Notes: generated by a model not told the origin, from the sequence alone. A stretch of 56,767 nt of DNA from CAUZJO01 sp963580245 (GCA_963580245.1 CAUZJO010000008.1:1-56767), one strand, 5' to 3'; shown: positions 18,410 to 27,744, counted from the first letter of the stretch. Numbers and translations are program-made.

Positions 18410-19180
18410 TTATTCCCGGGTGACTTCGAGGTCCGATAATTGAAGGTTGCTCACGATGCCGCGCATTTGCCAATTCTGATTCATTCCCGGCATGCCCTGG
18501 GTTATAACGCTCTGGGAGCCCCATATTTCCTTGCCGGTCTTTATTGGGGCGCTATCCAAATCTTCACTTTTGGGACTGACGCGAAGGCGCAATTCATCGG
18601 GTTCCGCGCGCATCCGCGCCAACAGGGCCGAGGTCGCCGGATGCAGGTAATCGGCGATGGGCTCGATCTTGTGGCGTCCCATATCCAGGATTTCGGTCTC
18701 TTCCCAACTCTCCGCGCGACGGTTATAAATCTGGACCGAACAGCCGACCAGCTTGTAATACTGATTGTCCTGGCCCCGAACCGCGCCGCTTCTTCCTCCG
18801 TCGATCTTCAGCTTGATGGTCGCCGAACGCTCCAGTCCCTCGCGTATCGGCCGGTCGGGGATGATCCAAACGTCGGTCTCCCGTAGATCGAACCAAACGC
18901 CCGAGTCCCCGACGTCGAAGTTGGGGTTATGGTAAAAACCCGGCATCTGAGTGTTCGGAGTCGAATCGACGAGCATGGCCGTCCACATCGGCTTTGCGGC
19001 CCCGCGCGGCGCCGCGTCTAGAGGCTGTTCATAGATCACCACGCCGGCGACGTGGTCCGCCTTGAGGTACGTCGTCAGCGGCGAGAGCGCCTCATCCACC
19101 CGACCCATGAAGAAGAATTGGTTATTGACCTGCGGTTGGCGAGCAAGCCGCCGCCACTGCGTGTCGACCTGTTGATACAT
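18410..19180 (-). CDS. Third fragment of a broken ABC-associated membrane protein
   Basis: This frame (256 aa if started at the ATG at 19180) is the C-terminal part of a large protein. It reads on in the same frame, through the TAA at 19202-19204, from the previous fragment, with NQNAPQW between the stop and the ATG. No ribosome site is present before 19180, so it may not be translated on its own. The content is soluble and beta-rich (for example FDVGDSGVWFDLRETDVWII), with no motif that I can name. The ABC ATPase gene follows after ten bases. Best explanation is a pseudogene piece; a separate small gene is less likely. Confidence 0.5.
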   Translation of the reverse strand: MYQQVDTQWRRLARQPQVNNQFFFMGRVDEALSPLTTYLKADHVAGVVIYEQPLDAAPRGAAKPMWTAMLVDSTPNTQMPGFYHNPNFDVGDSGVWFDLRETDVWIIPDRPIREGLERSATIKLKIDGGRSGAVRGQDNQYYKLVGCSVQIYNRRAESWEETEILDMGRHKIEPIADYLHPATSALLARMRAEPDELRLRVSPKSEDLDSAPIKTGKEIWGSQSVITQGMPGMNQNWQMRGIVSNLQLSDLEVTRE

Positions 19181-19201
19181 CCATTGCGGAGCGTTCTGAT
19201 T

Positions 19202-19633
19202 TTATGACTGCTGTTTGTAGGGATCGATAAACAGTTCCGCGATGGTCGTTCGGACCGCGTCCAGGCTTCGTTTATCCTGTGCGCGAGCGACCGCCCGCAG
19301 GTCGATGGACTCCTCGGGCGCCAACTCGGTTACTCCCTCCCAGAGACCGTGCCGGTAAGCGATCCACCATTTCTTGTAGGTCCAGGGCGTGCGATTGACG
19401 ATGCCGCCGGATTCAAACGTCATCTCACCGTGTTTCAATCCCAAGGGCTCGCGCGTCTCGATCCGGCCCTCGAACTCGACGGTGAAATCGGTCCGCAAGC
19501 TACGCGCCGACCAGGGATAGATGAAGAACCCTTCAAGCCCCACCGCCGATCCAAAGAAGACGTCCAGGTCGATCGAGGCGTACAGGTCTTGGTCATAACC
19601 GCCCCGGCCCATTCCCGGCGTTTGGGTGCTCAT
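19202..19633 (-). CDS. Second fragment of a broken ABC-associated membrane protein
   Basis: The 143-aa frame starts inside the end of the first fragment, overlapping it by 41 bases in a different frame. The text LYASIDLDVFFGSAVGLEGF and what follows reads as the natural continuation of the first fragment after SPRRFRADLTLPGAVLPPPD, so a one-base indel near 19595-19635 probably split one gene. It ends at TAA 19202-19204 although the reading continues sensibly beyond it. Real translation by coupling cannot be excluded because an ATG is present at 19633. Confidence 0.5.
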   Translation of the reverse strand: MSTQTPGMGRGGYDQDLYASIDLDVFFGSAVGLEGFFIYPWSARSLRTDFTVEFEGRIETREPLGLKHGEMTFESGGIVNRTPWTYKKWWIAYRHGLWEGVTELAPEESIDLRAVARAQDKRSLDAVRTTIAELFIDPYKQQS

Positions 19634-20873
19634 CCGGCGGGGGTAGGACGGCGCCCGGCAGGGTCAGGTCTGCACGGAAGCGTCGCGGCGAATAGATCGA
19701 GCTGAACGCCGCCGCGCGCGCCGTGTTGCTGTCGGCCACCTTGCGCACCAGCGTCACCCGATTGATCGTAAAGTCGCTCGACTGCGACTGTAGCCCGCTG
19801 CGATACCCGTAGTACGCGAACCCCAACGCCACGACCACCGGCCACGCCCACTCGCGGCGCCCCAGTCGCCCGCAAATGAACCAGTTGAGCGGCAGGGCCA
19901 GCAGGATATAGAACGCCAGATACTTAAAGACCCATGAAGCCCCCACCAGCCGAAAGCTGTAGGGGCATTGCAGGTCATGGCCGATCAGCGCCTCGGCCTC
20001 GCGGGCGGCGAAGTCCAACGGCGTTTGGGTCCAGTGACGCTCGATCAACCGCGGCCAGAGCGACTCCGGCGCGCGTACCCCGTGGATGGCCTCGAGAATG
20101 GGCGGCTCCAAGGCCGCCGCGCAGACCTGGAAGGCCCCCTGCCCAACCGCCCGGCTGATCAAGAAGGGCCGCTCTTCGGTTCCCAGGACGATCTCGCTCC
20201 CCTCGCCGGACGGCCAACTGGCCAGAAATTCATCCGCCTTGCCCTCGGGCGCGGCCCCGGGACCCAACGTCGCCGTCAGAGAGGCGGGTTGAGGCGCGGC
20301 CAGATCGATCCCCCACGCCCCGCCGAGCACCGATTGCTCGATAAACGGTTGGAGTTTGCCGCCGGCCACCAGCACCCTCCCCCCGGCCTCGACCCACGTC
20401 TGGATCGCTTCCCACTGAGCCTGGGTCAGGCGGCGGACCTCCCGCGTGTTGAACACAATGGCATCGAGCGGCTCCAGCGCGATCGGGTCTTCGGGGATGC
20501 GCTCGACATCGCCGTAAAGCACCTGGACCGCGCCGTGGTAGATACCGTCCTGGTCCGCACGCTTCGTTTCGACCCCCTGGCGCCCGAGGAACTGAAATCC
20601 GCCGGGCCCTTCGGCCAGAATCAGGATGTGTTGATCGCGGGCATCGGCGATGCGGAACACGTGCGAAAATCCATCGCGCCGCTCCCCCTGGAACCGGTGT
20701 TCCAATTCCAATTGGGGCATGAGATGCGGTTCGAAGTTGTAATGGGTCAGCAGGCGCTTGGTCGTCCCCTCGGGCACCTCCACGGTCAGGATCGATTTCA
20801 TGGGGTTGCGATCCTGCGCCAGGCTGATCCAGCCGCGCAGATCGCCCTCACGGGCCTGGACCTCGACCCACAC
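19593..20873 (-). CDS. First fragment of a broken ABC-associated membrane protein
   Basis: The open frame is 426 aa from a GTG. It holds a glutamine-amidotransferase-like (ThuA-type) segment, LDAIVFNTREVRRLTQAQWE to GGRVLVAGGKLQPF, and a membrane hairpin, VFKYLAFYILLALPLNWFIC and WPVVVALGFAYYGY. SSIYSPRRFRADLTLPG follows. In one frame upstream, codons continue through a TAA at 20904-20906 (TPVKQQLWTPVWVEV) into FNIDVQIGYCPY and a proline/glutamate linker (PTPEPEQPAPK) up to about 20998, so the true N-terminus is cut off. With the two other lesions, this is probably the remnant of a protein of roughly 850-900 aa that worked with the ABC ATPase downstream. Confidence 0.6.
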   Translation of the reverse strand: MWVEVQAREGDLRGWISLAQDRNPMKSILTVEVPEGTTKRLLTHYNFEPHLMPQLELEHRFQGERRDGFSHVFRIADARDQHILILAEGPGGFQFLGRQGVETKRADQDGIYHGAVQVLYGDVERIPEDPIALEPLDAIVFNTREVRRLTQAQWEAIQTWVEAGGRVLVAGGKLQPFIEQSVLGGAWGIDLAAPQPASLTATLGPGAAPEGKADEFLASWPSGEGSEIVLGTEERPFLISRAVGQGAFQVCAAALEPPILEAIHGVRAPESLWPRLIERHWTQTPLDFAAREAEALIGHDLQCPYSFRLVGASWVFKYLAFYILLALPLNWFICGRLGRREWAWPVVVALGFAYYGYRSGLQSQSSDFTINRVTLVRKVADSNTARAAAFSSIYSPRRFRADLTLPGAVLPPPDEHPNAGNGPGRL

Positions 20874-21126
20874 CGGCGTCCAAAGCTGTTGCTTGACGGG
20901 CGTTTAGTAGGGGCAATAACCGATCTGCACGTCGATGTTGAACGCCGATTCGGCTGACGCTTTGGGTGCCGGTTGTTCCGGTTCGGGTGTCGGCGACCGC
21001 CACGGAGCGGGTCAACCAGCGAGTTTTCGCCCGGAGTCGAATGAGCGATGGCGTTTGCCGCACTGATCGCTTAGAAACGCGGATGGCCATGCTTGGCTCC
21101 CCCCCAAATGAAATCGCGCGTCATTT

Positions 21127-21864
21127 TCAAGGTCCGAGGCGATCGATGGACCGCCGGAGCACTTCGACGTACGGCGAACCAGATGCCCCCGCCAACTCGC
21201 CCAGCGGGCCGGCGAAACGCAATTGCCCATCTTCTAGTAACAAAACCCGGTCGCTAAGTTGCATCGGCGGCTCGATCTGATGCGTGACGCATAAGGTGGT
21301 AAGGGCCAATCCCTCGTGAAGGTGCCTCACCTGACGCATCAGACCCTCGCGCAGGTGGATATCGATATGGGCCGTGGGCTCGTCGAGGAGCAGGATGCGC
21401 GGGCGCGCCGCCAACGCGCGGGCGAGCGTCACGCGCCGGGCCTCGCCGCCCGAGAGCTGGTCGGGAAATCGCCCGGCCGACTCAGCCGCCCCCAACCGCT
21501 CCAGCCACTCGCGCGCCGCCGCCTTGCGCCCGCGCGATTTCACCCCGCGAGGCAACCCCAGGGCCACGTTTGCCAGCGCGTCCAGATGCGGCCAAAGACT
21601 CGGCTCCTGAAACATCAGGCCGATCGCGCGACGATGGGGCACCAGCGTGACTTCGTGGTTGCTGGCCAATTGGCCGTCGATCCCCACCGTACCCGCGTCC
21701 AAAGCTTCAAGCCCGGCCAGCACGCGCAGCAAGGTCGTCTTGCCGCTCCCCGTCGGCCCCAAGAGCCAAGCCCAACTTCCCTCGGCAACCGAGAACGAGA
21801 CGTCGCGGAGAACCACTTGGCCCCCCAGCCGACACGAGACCCCCTGGCATTCAATCAATGGCAT
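21127..21864 (-). CDS. fbpC: ABC importer ATPase (FbpC/PotA-like)
   Basis: The 245-aa ATPase has Walker A GPTGSGKTT (36-44), a Q-loop in GLMFQEPSLWPHL, signature LSGGEARRV, Walker B ILLLDEPTAHID and switch His in CVTHQ. Its start overlaps the end of the permease gene by 14 bases, so translation is coupled. It lacks the long regulatory C-terminal domain of E. coli-type FbpC/PotA and is nearer the short form. It should power the importer made of the two genes upstream. The substrate, probably ferric iron or a similar anion or metal, is inferred from the binding protein and the double-domain permease. Confidence 0.9.
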   Translation of the reverse strand: MPLIECQGVSCRLGGQVVLRDVSFSVAEGSWAWLLGPTGSGKTTLLRVLAGLEALDAGTVGIDGQLASNHEVTLVPHRRAIGLMFQEPSLWPHLDALANVALGLPRGVKSRGRKAAAREWLERLGAAESAGRFPDQLSGGEARRVTLARALAARPRILLLDEPTAHIDIHLREGLMRQVRHLHEGLALTTLCVTHQIEPPMQLSDRVLLLEDGQLRFAGPLGELAGASGSPYVEVLRRSIDRLGP

Positions 21865-23539
21865 GATGGGGTGCCCACCTTCCGAGCGCGATTCTCACAA
21901 GATAGCCCGCCCCCCAGAGCAGTGCCAGCCCCAGCAACAGGATCGCCAGCTGGATCAGGCAGAATGCCGCCACCAGGCTGTCGGGCGCGTAGTGCAGCAG
22001 CGTCATCGAGCGGATCGACATGGTGGCTTGGCCCGGCGCGGCGAGCAGGATCGAGGCCTGGACCTCGTGTATGCACAACACGAAGACCAGTGCGGCGGCG
22101 GCCAGTACGGGCCGTCCCAGGCGCGGGGCCGTCAACTCCCACCACCGGCGGGCCGCGCCGACCGGCTGGAGTTGCTCGCCCTCGACGAGCACCGGCGGCG
22201 TTTGGCGCATCCGGGCGTGCAGGACCAACCACGCCACCGGCAGCGTCACCGTCACCAATCCGAGCGGCAGCATCAGCCCGCTGTCGTAAAATGCACGGGC
22301 CAGGGCCGGTCCCGCGGCCCGGTTCCAGAACCCAATCTGCGCCATCGCGGCCACCGAGGCCGGCAGGGCGAAGAGTACCACCATCGCCGCCCCGATCATG
22401 ACTTGCCCCCGATGGACGCGACGTGGCCGCCACATCCCGACCACGGCCAAGCCCGCCGCCAGCACCAGACAGGCGACCGTCGCCCCCGCCGAGCACCACA
22501 AGCTGGTCAGAACCTGCTCGCGGGCACTGATGAACACGTTGCGATAGGCACCCCAACCGCCCGCCATCCCGAGCAACGTCCCCAAAGGAACCAGCAGGGC
22601 GAGCGCGGCCACGATCAAGCCGCAAACGATGAAAACGCGCCGAACTCCGGCATTGAGCGGCGGCAAGGTGGGCAAGCGGTCCGATCCATGCCCCAACGCC
22701 GGCCATCGCCTCATGACCAACAGCCGGGCCAGTAGCGCGCTCGCCGCCAGGGAGATCACCAACAACGGAAGCACCAGACCGCGCGCCTGAGCCGCGTCGA
22801 AATAGATGTCATACGCGCTCACGATCTCGACGGTGAAAACGTGGCGGCGCAGCAGCAGCGGGACCGAGTAATCGAGCAGGCACAGGATAAAAAGGATGAG
22901 CCAGGCGACGAGCAGCCAGGGCCGGAACCAGCCCGCCAGGAGCGTCCACCACAACCGGCCCGCGGGCATCAACGTCGAGGCCGCTTCCAACGGGGCGCGC
23001 GCCGTGGCCCGCCAGCCCAACCAAGCCAGGGCCAGGGCGATGGGATAGAGGTGCAGGGCCATGATCAACGCGCAACCAGCCGTCGAGTATAGGGTCGCGG
23101 GCAACCCACCGGCCAGAGGCCCCAACGGCCCCGCATCGGCCAGCAAGCGGGTCAGCCACCCCGCCCGCCCGCAAGCCTGAATCCAGGCGATCGCCACAAT
23201 CTGACCCGGGACGAGAAATGGCACCGCAACCGCGCACCCGATAACCGCACGTCGCGTCGTTGACAAGGGATGGAACGCCACAAAAAACAGAACGCCGATG
23301 GCCGTGCCCAGCGTTGCCGCCAGGGCCGCGATCCACACGCTACGCCCGAGCAGCCGGCCCAGCCGAACCGCTTCGTCCCGCGACTGAATTGCATCGCTCA
23401 ATACCCCGAGCGCTTCAGAGGGCCGATCCAGGAAATAGACCAGCACGGGCAGCACAATGAAGAGCACGAACGCCGCCGGGATGACCCAGCCCGCCCCCTG
23501 GTTCAACGCTGGGTGGCCGTCGAGCGGCGGCGAGTTCAT
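21851..23539 (-). CDS. fbpB: ABC importer permease with two fused MetI domains (FbpB-like)
   Basis: The 562-aa protein has about twelve membrane helices in two halves. It begins WVIPAAFVLFIVLPVLVYFL, and each half carries an EAA-type loop (ATARAPLEAASTLMPAGRLWW near residue 180 and QLQPVGAARRWWELTAPRLG near residue 470). Such fused permeases are typical of iron(III) importers (FbpB/SfuB) and of ThiP. The start overlaps the stop of the binding-protein gene by four bases, and the stop overlaps the ATPase start. With those two it forms a complete importer. Many Trp, Pro and Gly residues but no lesion. Confidence 0.9.
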   Translation of the reverse strand: MNSPPLDGHPALNQGAGWVIPAAFVLFIVLPVLVYFLDRPSEALGVLSDAIQSRDEAVRLGRLLGRSVWIAALAATLGTAIGVLFFVAFHPLSTTRRAVIGCAVAVPFLVPGQIVAIAWIQACGRAGWLTRLLADAGPLGPLAGGLPATLYSTAGCALIMALHLYPIALALAWLGWRATARAPLEAASTLMPAGRLWWTLLAGWFRPWLLVAWLILFILCLLDYSVPLLLRRHVFTVEIVSAYDIYFDAAQARGLVLPLLVISLAASALLARLLVMRRWPALGHGSDRLPTLPPLNAGVRRVFIVCGLIVAALALLVPLGTLLGMAGGWGAYRNVFISAREQVLTSLWCSAGATVACLVLAAGLAVVGMWRPRRVHRGQVMIGAAMVVLFALPASVAAMAQIGFWNRAAGPALARAFYDSGLMLPLGLVTVTLPVAWLVLHARMRQTPPVLVEGEQLQPVGAARRWWELTAPRLGRPVLAAAALVFVLCIHEVQASILLAAPGQATMSIRSMTLLHYAPDSLVAAFCLIQLAILLLGLALLWGAGYLVRIALGRWAPHHAID

Positions 23540-24594
23540 GGCCGGGCGAAGATCGACTTGAGCATGTCGGCGCTTTTGGGCAGCAGAGGGGCGGCCCGCT
23601 CGAAATCGGGGTCCATGAAGCGGCGCGCGGCCAGATCGGCCACGACGGGGGGCAGATCGGTCTCATCCGCGGGGATCAGTGGGATCTGCGCCGACGGCGA
23701 GCCGGCCAGCCGTGTCTCGACCTCGGGCGTCAGCAGATAGTCAATGAGGCGGCGCCCAGCCTCGGCGTTGGGCGCCCCCTTGATCAGGGCCAGCGTATTG
23801 GGGATGAGCAGTGCGCCCCGGCCCTCGTGGTCGAGCAGCACCCAGTCGACCGGTCGCCCCTGCGAGCGTTGGAGGTTGACGTCGTCGGTGTCGGTCAGGC
23901 CCAGCGGCAATTCTCCGTCGGCCACGGCCCGGCACACCGTCGCGTTGCCCTCCATGATCTGGACCTCATTGGCCGCCAGCCCCGCGAAGAACTCCCGTGC
24001 CCGCTCTTCTCCCCACCCCGCGTAAAGCACCGCCCCATGGGTCGCCGTCGTGCCGAACAGGGGGTAGCCCATACCCACCCGCCCACGCCACCGCGGGTCG
24101 AGCAGGTCCAGAATCGTGTTGGGAACCTGGTCTCGCCTCAACTCCTCGGTGTTGAACACCAAGACCCGGGCGCGGGCGGCGAAACCGGTCCAATGGCCCT
24201 CGGGGTCCTTGTAGCCCGCGGGGACGGCCTCGGCCCCGGGCGACCGGTATGGCTCGATCAGCCCCTCATTCTTGAGCCGCAGGGTCTGAATGATCTCATT
24301 GTTCCAAAACACGTCGCAACGCGGCCGCTCGCGCTCGGCCAGCAGCCGCGCCACCAGGCCGGTCGTCTTGGCCGCCTCCGTGTCGTAAACCGCCCGCGCC
24401 TCGATCCCCGTCTCCCGCTCGAACCCCTCGAGGATCGGTTCGGAGTAGATCTGATCGAGGGCGGTGTAGACGACGACCCAGTCTCCGCCCGCGTCCCCTC
24501 CACAGCCGGTCAGTGTCGGGACCAATCCCGTGAGAAGGGCCGCGACCAAGCAAATGAAGGACGCGAGCCCGCATTCACTTTTAGGCGCTTCCAA
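23536..24594 (-). CDS. fbpA: ABC solute-binding lipoprotein (FbpA-like)
   Basis: The mature protein is an extracellular binding protein of the iron(III)/2-aminoethylphosphonate type: WVVVYTALDQIYSEPILEGF at the mature start, CDVFWNNEIIQT, AARARVLVFNTEELRR, LFGTTATHGAVLY, LGLTDTDDV and NTLALIKGAPN. The lipobox LTGC with a hydrophobic stretch before it (FICLVAALLTGLVPT) indicates a lipid-anchored protein. The frame is open up to 24771, but the first about 60 codons of that longer form translate the dispersed repeat at 24583-24710 and cannot be native. The only near start outside the repeat core is a TTG at 24594, without a clear ribosome site. The repeat may have replaced the original start region. 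First gene of the importer unit. Confidence 0.85.
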   Translation of the reverse strand: MEAPKSECGLASFICLVAALLTGLVPTLTGCGGDAGGDWVVVYTALDQIYSEPILEGFERETGIEARAVYDTEAAKTTGLVARLLAERERPRCDVFWNNEIIQTLRLKNEGLIEPYRSPGAEAVPAGYKDPEGHWTGFAARARVLVFNTEELRRDQVPNTILDLLDPRWRGRVGMGYPLFGTTATHGAVLYAGWGEERAREFFAGLAANEVQIMEGNATVCRAVADGELPLGLTDTDDVNLQRSQGRPVDWVLLDHEGRGALLIPNTLALIKGAPNAEAGRRLIDYLLTPEVETRLAGSPSAQIPLIPADETDLPPVVADLAARRFMDPDFERAAPLLPKSADMLKSIFARP

Positions 24595-24710
24595 AAATTC
24601 AGTCCCGGCAGGGACGATTGCTTTCAGCCCGCCGTAGCCTCGGCGAAGGCGGGAAATCAAACCGATAACGAATTGGAGTCCCGTAGGGACGACTGCAAAC
24701 CGGATTTTTG
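24583..24710. repeat. Multi-hairpin dispersed repeat, copy 2
   Basis: Plus-strand copy of the repeat at 17276-17396. Shared blocks are GTCCCGGCAGGGACGATTGC, CAGCCCGCC, GGCGGGAAATCAAACCG and ATAACGAATTGGAGTCCCG. The central hairpin loop differs from copy 1 (GTAGCCTCGGCGAA against TTAC). CCAAAAAT near the left end pairs with ATTTTTGG at the right end, so the whole unit is palindromic, like a MITE. It overlaps the 5' end of the binding-protein gene. Confidence 0.85.
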
Positions 24711-25036
24711 GAGGTTCCCTTTTGCAAGAGGCCCCCGGGACCCTGATCTCGGCCTTCATTTCCACTCCCAACTTTTTAGCAACTTTCCGCCTGCCGCGAC
24801 GTCCAATTCACAGGGGTTTGTGGCCCGTGGGTCCGCCAATGGGAGCAGAGGTCTGTATCGCCCTCGATTTAAAGACGCCGGATGCCCTCAAAAGTTTCAG
24901 GGGTCCGCGTCGTCGTTCCCCAAATCGATTGACCCGGCCACAAGATTAGTGGTTCAATGAACCCTTGAAAACCATAACTTTATCCGGCGCGCGCCGGCCC
25001 AGCACCCTCGTTTGAAACCAGAAGGAGTCCAAAACC

Positions 25037-26623
25037 ATGGCCCCGCAGCTCTTGAAGAAACTTCGAGCGGTCCGTAGGCGGCTTAATTGGATCGATTTCT
25101 GCCGCAAGACCCTGCTGGCGGTCGGCTGGACCGCGCTGGCCCTGGCGTTGATCGTCCTGGTCAGTCGGCTGGTCATCCTGCCGTTCGAGATCGACGGGGT
25201 CTTCCCGTGGGTCCTCGGTGCCGGGGGCGCGGGGCTGCTGATTTGGGCGTGCGTGGGCCGGATGAAGTTGATGCAGGCGGCGATCGAGGCCGACCAGGTC
25301 CTGGGGCTCAAAGAGCGGCTCTCGACCGCGCTGCAGGTCGCCCAGCCACGCAACCAGGCCGAAGTCGCCGTCCTCGGCGACGCCGTCGAGCACGCCCACT
25401 CGATCCGCCCGGCCCGGACCTTCCCGATGCGGCTCGGCCGCCAGGTCAACTGGGCACTGGCCCCGACGGCCACCTTTACCCTCATTTGGTTTCTGATGCC
25501 GCAATTCGACCTGCTCGCCAAGACCCAGGAGGACGAGCAAGCCAAGAAAGCCATCACCGCCAAGGCCCTGCGCAAGGAGGCGAGCAAGGAGCTCGAGGAG
25601 ATGGCCGAGAAGATCAACGAGACCACCAAACCGAGGGTCGCCGAGCACGTCGAGCGCAAGATCGACAAGCTCGCCAAGCAACTGCGCGAGGGCCAGATCA
25701 CGCGCGAACAAGCCGCCGCCCGCGCCGACAAACTCACCGAAAAGCTCCAAAGCCGTCGCTCGGAGCTCGCCAAGAAGCTCGAAAAGGCCGCCAGCATGGA
25801 CTCCAAGGGTGCCGGGCGCTTCAGCGCGCCGATCCAGAAGGCGATGAAGAAGGGCGACTTCGCGCAGGCGGCCAAGGCCCTCCAGGAGCTCAAGAAGAAA
25901 CTCCAGAGCGGCCAGCTCTCCGAACAGGAGCGCAAGGCGCTGGAGCGGGAGCTTAAGGCTCTATCGATGAAGATGGGCAAGGAATCGGAGCTGAGCAAGT
26001 GCCTGGCGGGGGCCGCCCAGATGATGTCGGAGGGCCAGTTCAACTCGGCGCTGGCCGGCCTCGAAGACGCCGCCTCGAGCATGCTCGATATGGAAGCCCT
26101 GCTCAAGGAACTCGATGCCCTCGACAAGATCAGTTACGACATGGACGGACACAAGGCGGTGCTGTGCAGCAAACCGGGAAAGTGCGGCAAGTGCGGCGGG
26201 ACATGCTTGGGTGACGGACTGTGTTCAAGCTGCTCGGGAATCGGTAGCTGGAGGCCCGGCTCCAATCGCGGGCGCGGGGCCGGCTCAGGGGGAGGGGGCA
26301 GCGGCGCGGTCCGGCCCGGTGAAGAGGGGGCCGTCGGCTTCCAGAAAAGGAGAATCAAAGGCCAGATGACACCGGGCAAGATCATCGCCCGATTGAAAGT
26401 CCCCGGCCAGCAGACGCCCGGCGAGATATCCACCGACTTCGAAACGCTCCGCGTCGAATACGCCCAGCAGGCCGAGGACACCATCCAAAACGACCCCATG
26501 CCGCTCGAAATGCGGTCGTTCATCCGCGACTACTACGACGCGATTAAATACAGCGACGGCGCCGAAGAAGCCACCCCCGCCGCCGAGAGCGAGCGAGAGA
26601 TACTCGCGAAACCCGAGGAGTAG
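25037..26623 (+). CDS. Membrane-anchored coiled-coil protein with zinc-ribbon-like insert
   Basis: A 528-aa protein with two or three helices near the N-terminus (about residues 23-45, 53-72 and 140-155, the last ending FTLIWFLMPQFDL). A long charged coiled-coil region follows (about residues 165-345: repeats such as ELEEMAEKINE, LAKQLREGQITREQA). Then comes a cysteine cluster with CGKCGGTC and CSSCSG (about 377-400), a glycine-rich linker and a C-terminal globular part. The layout is like the DUF4175-type membrane proteins found beside MoxR and VWA genes; that is a family impression. AGAAGGAG precedes the ATG. It starts a four-gene plus-strand unit and may be a surface or stress scaffold. 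Function unknown. Confidence 0.75.
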   Translation: MAPQLLKKLRAVRRRLNWIDFCRKTLLAVGWTALALALIVLVSRLVILPFEIDGVFPWVLGAGGAGLLIWACVGRMKLMQAAIEADQVLGLKERLSTALQVAQPRNQAEVAVLGDAVEHAHSIRPARTFPMRLGRQVNWALAPTATFTLIWFLMPQFDLLAKTQEDEQAKKAITAKALRKEASKELEEMAEKINETTKPRVAEHVERKIDKLAKQLREGQITREQAAARADKLTEKLQSRRSELAKKLEKAASMDSKGAGRFSAPIQKAMKKGDFAQAAKALQELKKKLQSGQLSEQERKALERELKALSMKMGKESELSKCLAGAAQMMSEGQFNSALAGLEDAASSMLDMEALLKELDALDKISYDMDGHKAVLCSKPGKCGKCGGTCLGDGLCSSCSGIGSWRPGSNRGRGAGSGGGGSGAVRPGEEGAVGFQKRRIKGQMTPGKIIARLKVPGQQTPGEISTDFETLRVEYAQQAEDTIQNDPMPLEMRSFIRDYYDAIKYSDGAEEATPAAESEREILAKPEE

Positions 26624-26697
26624 GGGAGCGGGGGAACCGCGCAAAGCCCGAGGGCTGGGAGAGCGGCTGGGGACAACGGCTCCTTCGGACCTCGCAT

Positions 26698-27744
26698 GTG
26701 TTCAACGTCGAATTTCGTCTTGATGAAGATACTGGCGAAAACTTGCCTGGCCCTTCTCTCCATCCGCTCGGTCTTAGTTTAACCCTCATTATTACTTTAT
26801 CCATGCCGGTGTGTTTCCTCGGCGGCTGCACGTTGAATGAGGCATCGAACGCGGAAAACGACGGACCGGCCCTGGTCATCGGTCGGCGCGGAAGCGGACC
26901 GGGATGTTTCTCTTCGCCGCGTGGGTTGGCCGTCGCTTCGGACGGGCGCGTCGCCGTGACCGACAAGACGGGCCGGGTCATCATCCTGACGCCCGGCGGC
27001 GAAGAGCTGATCTCCTGGAAACTGCCCAAGATCGACAACGGAACGCCGACCGGCATCGTCTTCGATGAAACCGACCCGACGACCACGACGTTGCTCATCG
27101 CCGACACGCACAACAGCCGCGTCCTGCGCTACTCGCTCGGCGGCCGGCTGGTCGATCAATTCGGCGAATACGGCGACCAGCCCGGCCGCATGATCTATCC
27201 CACCGACGTCGCCGTCGACGCCGAAGGGACCATTTACCTCAGCGAATACGGCCTGACCGACCGCGTGATGAAATTCGATCGCGAGGGACGCTTCCTCGAT
27301 CAGTGGGGCGGTTTCGGTCAGGAGGACGGCCGGTTCCAGCGACCGTTGGGACTCGTCTGGACGCCCGACGACCGGATCATCGTCGCCGACACGTGCAACC
27401 ATCGCATCCAGACGTTCACGACCGAGGGCGAACACCTGGCGACGTGGGGCGGCGTTGGAAGCGAGGCCGGGGAGTTTAATTATCCCTATGATGTCACGCT
27501 CGGCCCCGGAGGAGAGCTTTTTGTCATCGAGTACGGGAACAACCGAATCCAGTGCCTGGACGCCCGGGGAAACCCGAAAGCAGTTTACGGCCGGCCCGGT
27601 TCCGCGCCCGGCGACTTCGCGGCCCCCTGGGGCGTCGCCCTGGGGGCGGACCACCGGATTTACGTCGCCGACACGAACAATCATCGCGTGCAGGTTTTTC
27701 CGGCGCAGTGGCTGGTGGATCGTGTTCGGGTTAATGAGTCGTAG
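26698..27744 (+). CDS. NHL-repeat beta-propeller lipoprotein
   Basis: The 348-aa protein has about six NHL repeats, with the recurring pattern PTDVAVDAEGTIYLSEY, RPLGLVWTPDDRIIVADTCNHRI, YPYDVTLGPGGELFVIEYGNNRI and APWGVALGADHRIYVADTNNHRV, which form a six-bladed propeller used for binding. A hydrophobic segment ends in FLGGC (cysteine near residue 43), a lipobox. The frame begins at a GTG. The start is uncertain: in another frame MKILAKTCLALLSI beginning at 26722 looks like a signal peptide start and would need a frameshift. It is placed between the coiled-coil gene and the VWA gene. Ligand unknown. Confidence 0.85.
   Translation: MFNVEFRLDEDTGENLPGPSLHPLGLSLTLIITLSMPVCFLGGCTLNEASNAENDGPALVIGRRGSGPGCFSSPRGLAVASDGRVAVTDKTGRVIILTPGGEELISWKLPKIDNGTPTGIVFDETDPTTTTLLIADTHNSRVLRYSLGGRLVDQFGEYGDQPGRMIYPTDVAVDAEGTIYLSEYGLTDRVMKFDREGRFLDQWGGFGQEDGRFQRPLGLVWTPDDRIIVADTCNHRIQTFTTEGEHLATWGGVGSEAGEFNYPYDVTLGPGGELFVIEYGNNRIQCLDARGNPKAVYGRPGSAPGDFAAPWGVALGADHRIYVADTNNHRVQVFPAQWLVDRVRVNES

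Noticed and set aside
18410..20998. TAA codons in the split membrane-protein gene might be reassigned to an amino acid
   Set aside because: TAA ends several intact genes in the window, for example the permease at 2-883, argC-side and Hsp20 neighbours aside. A frameshift is needed as well, so decay or error is simpler.
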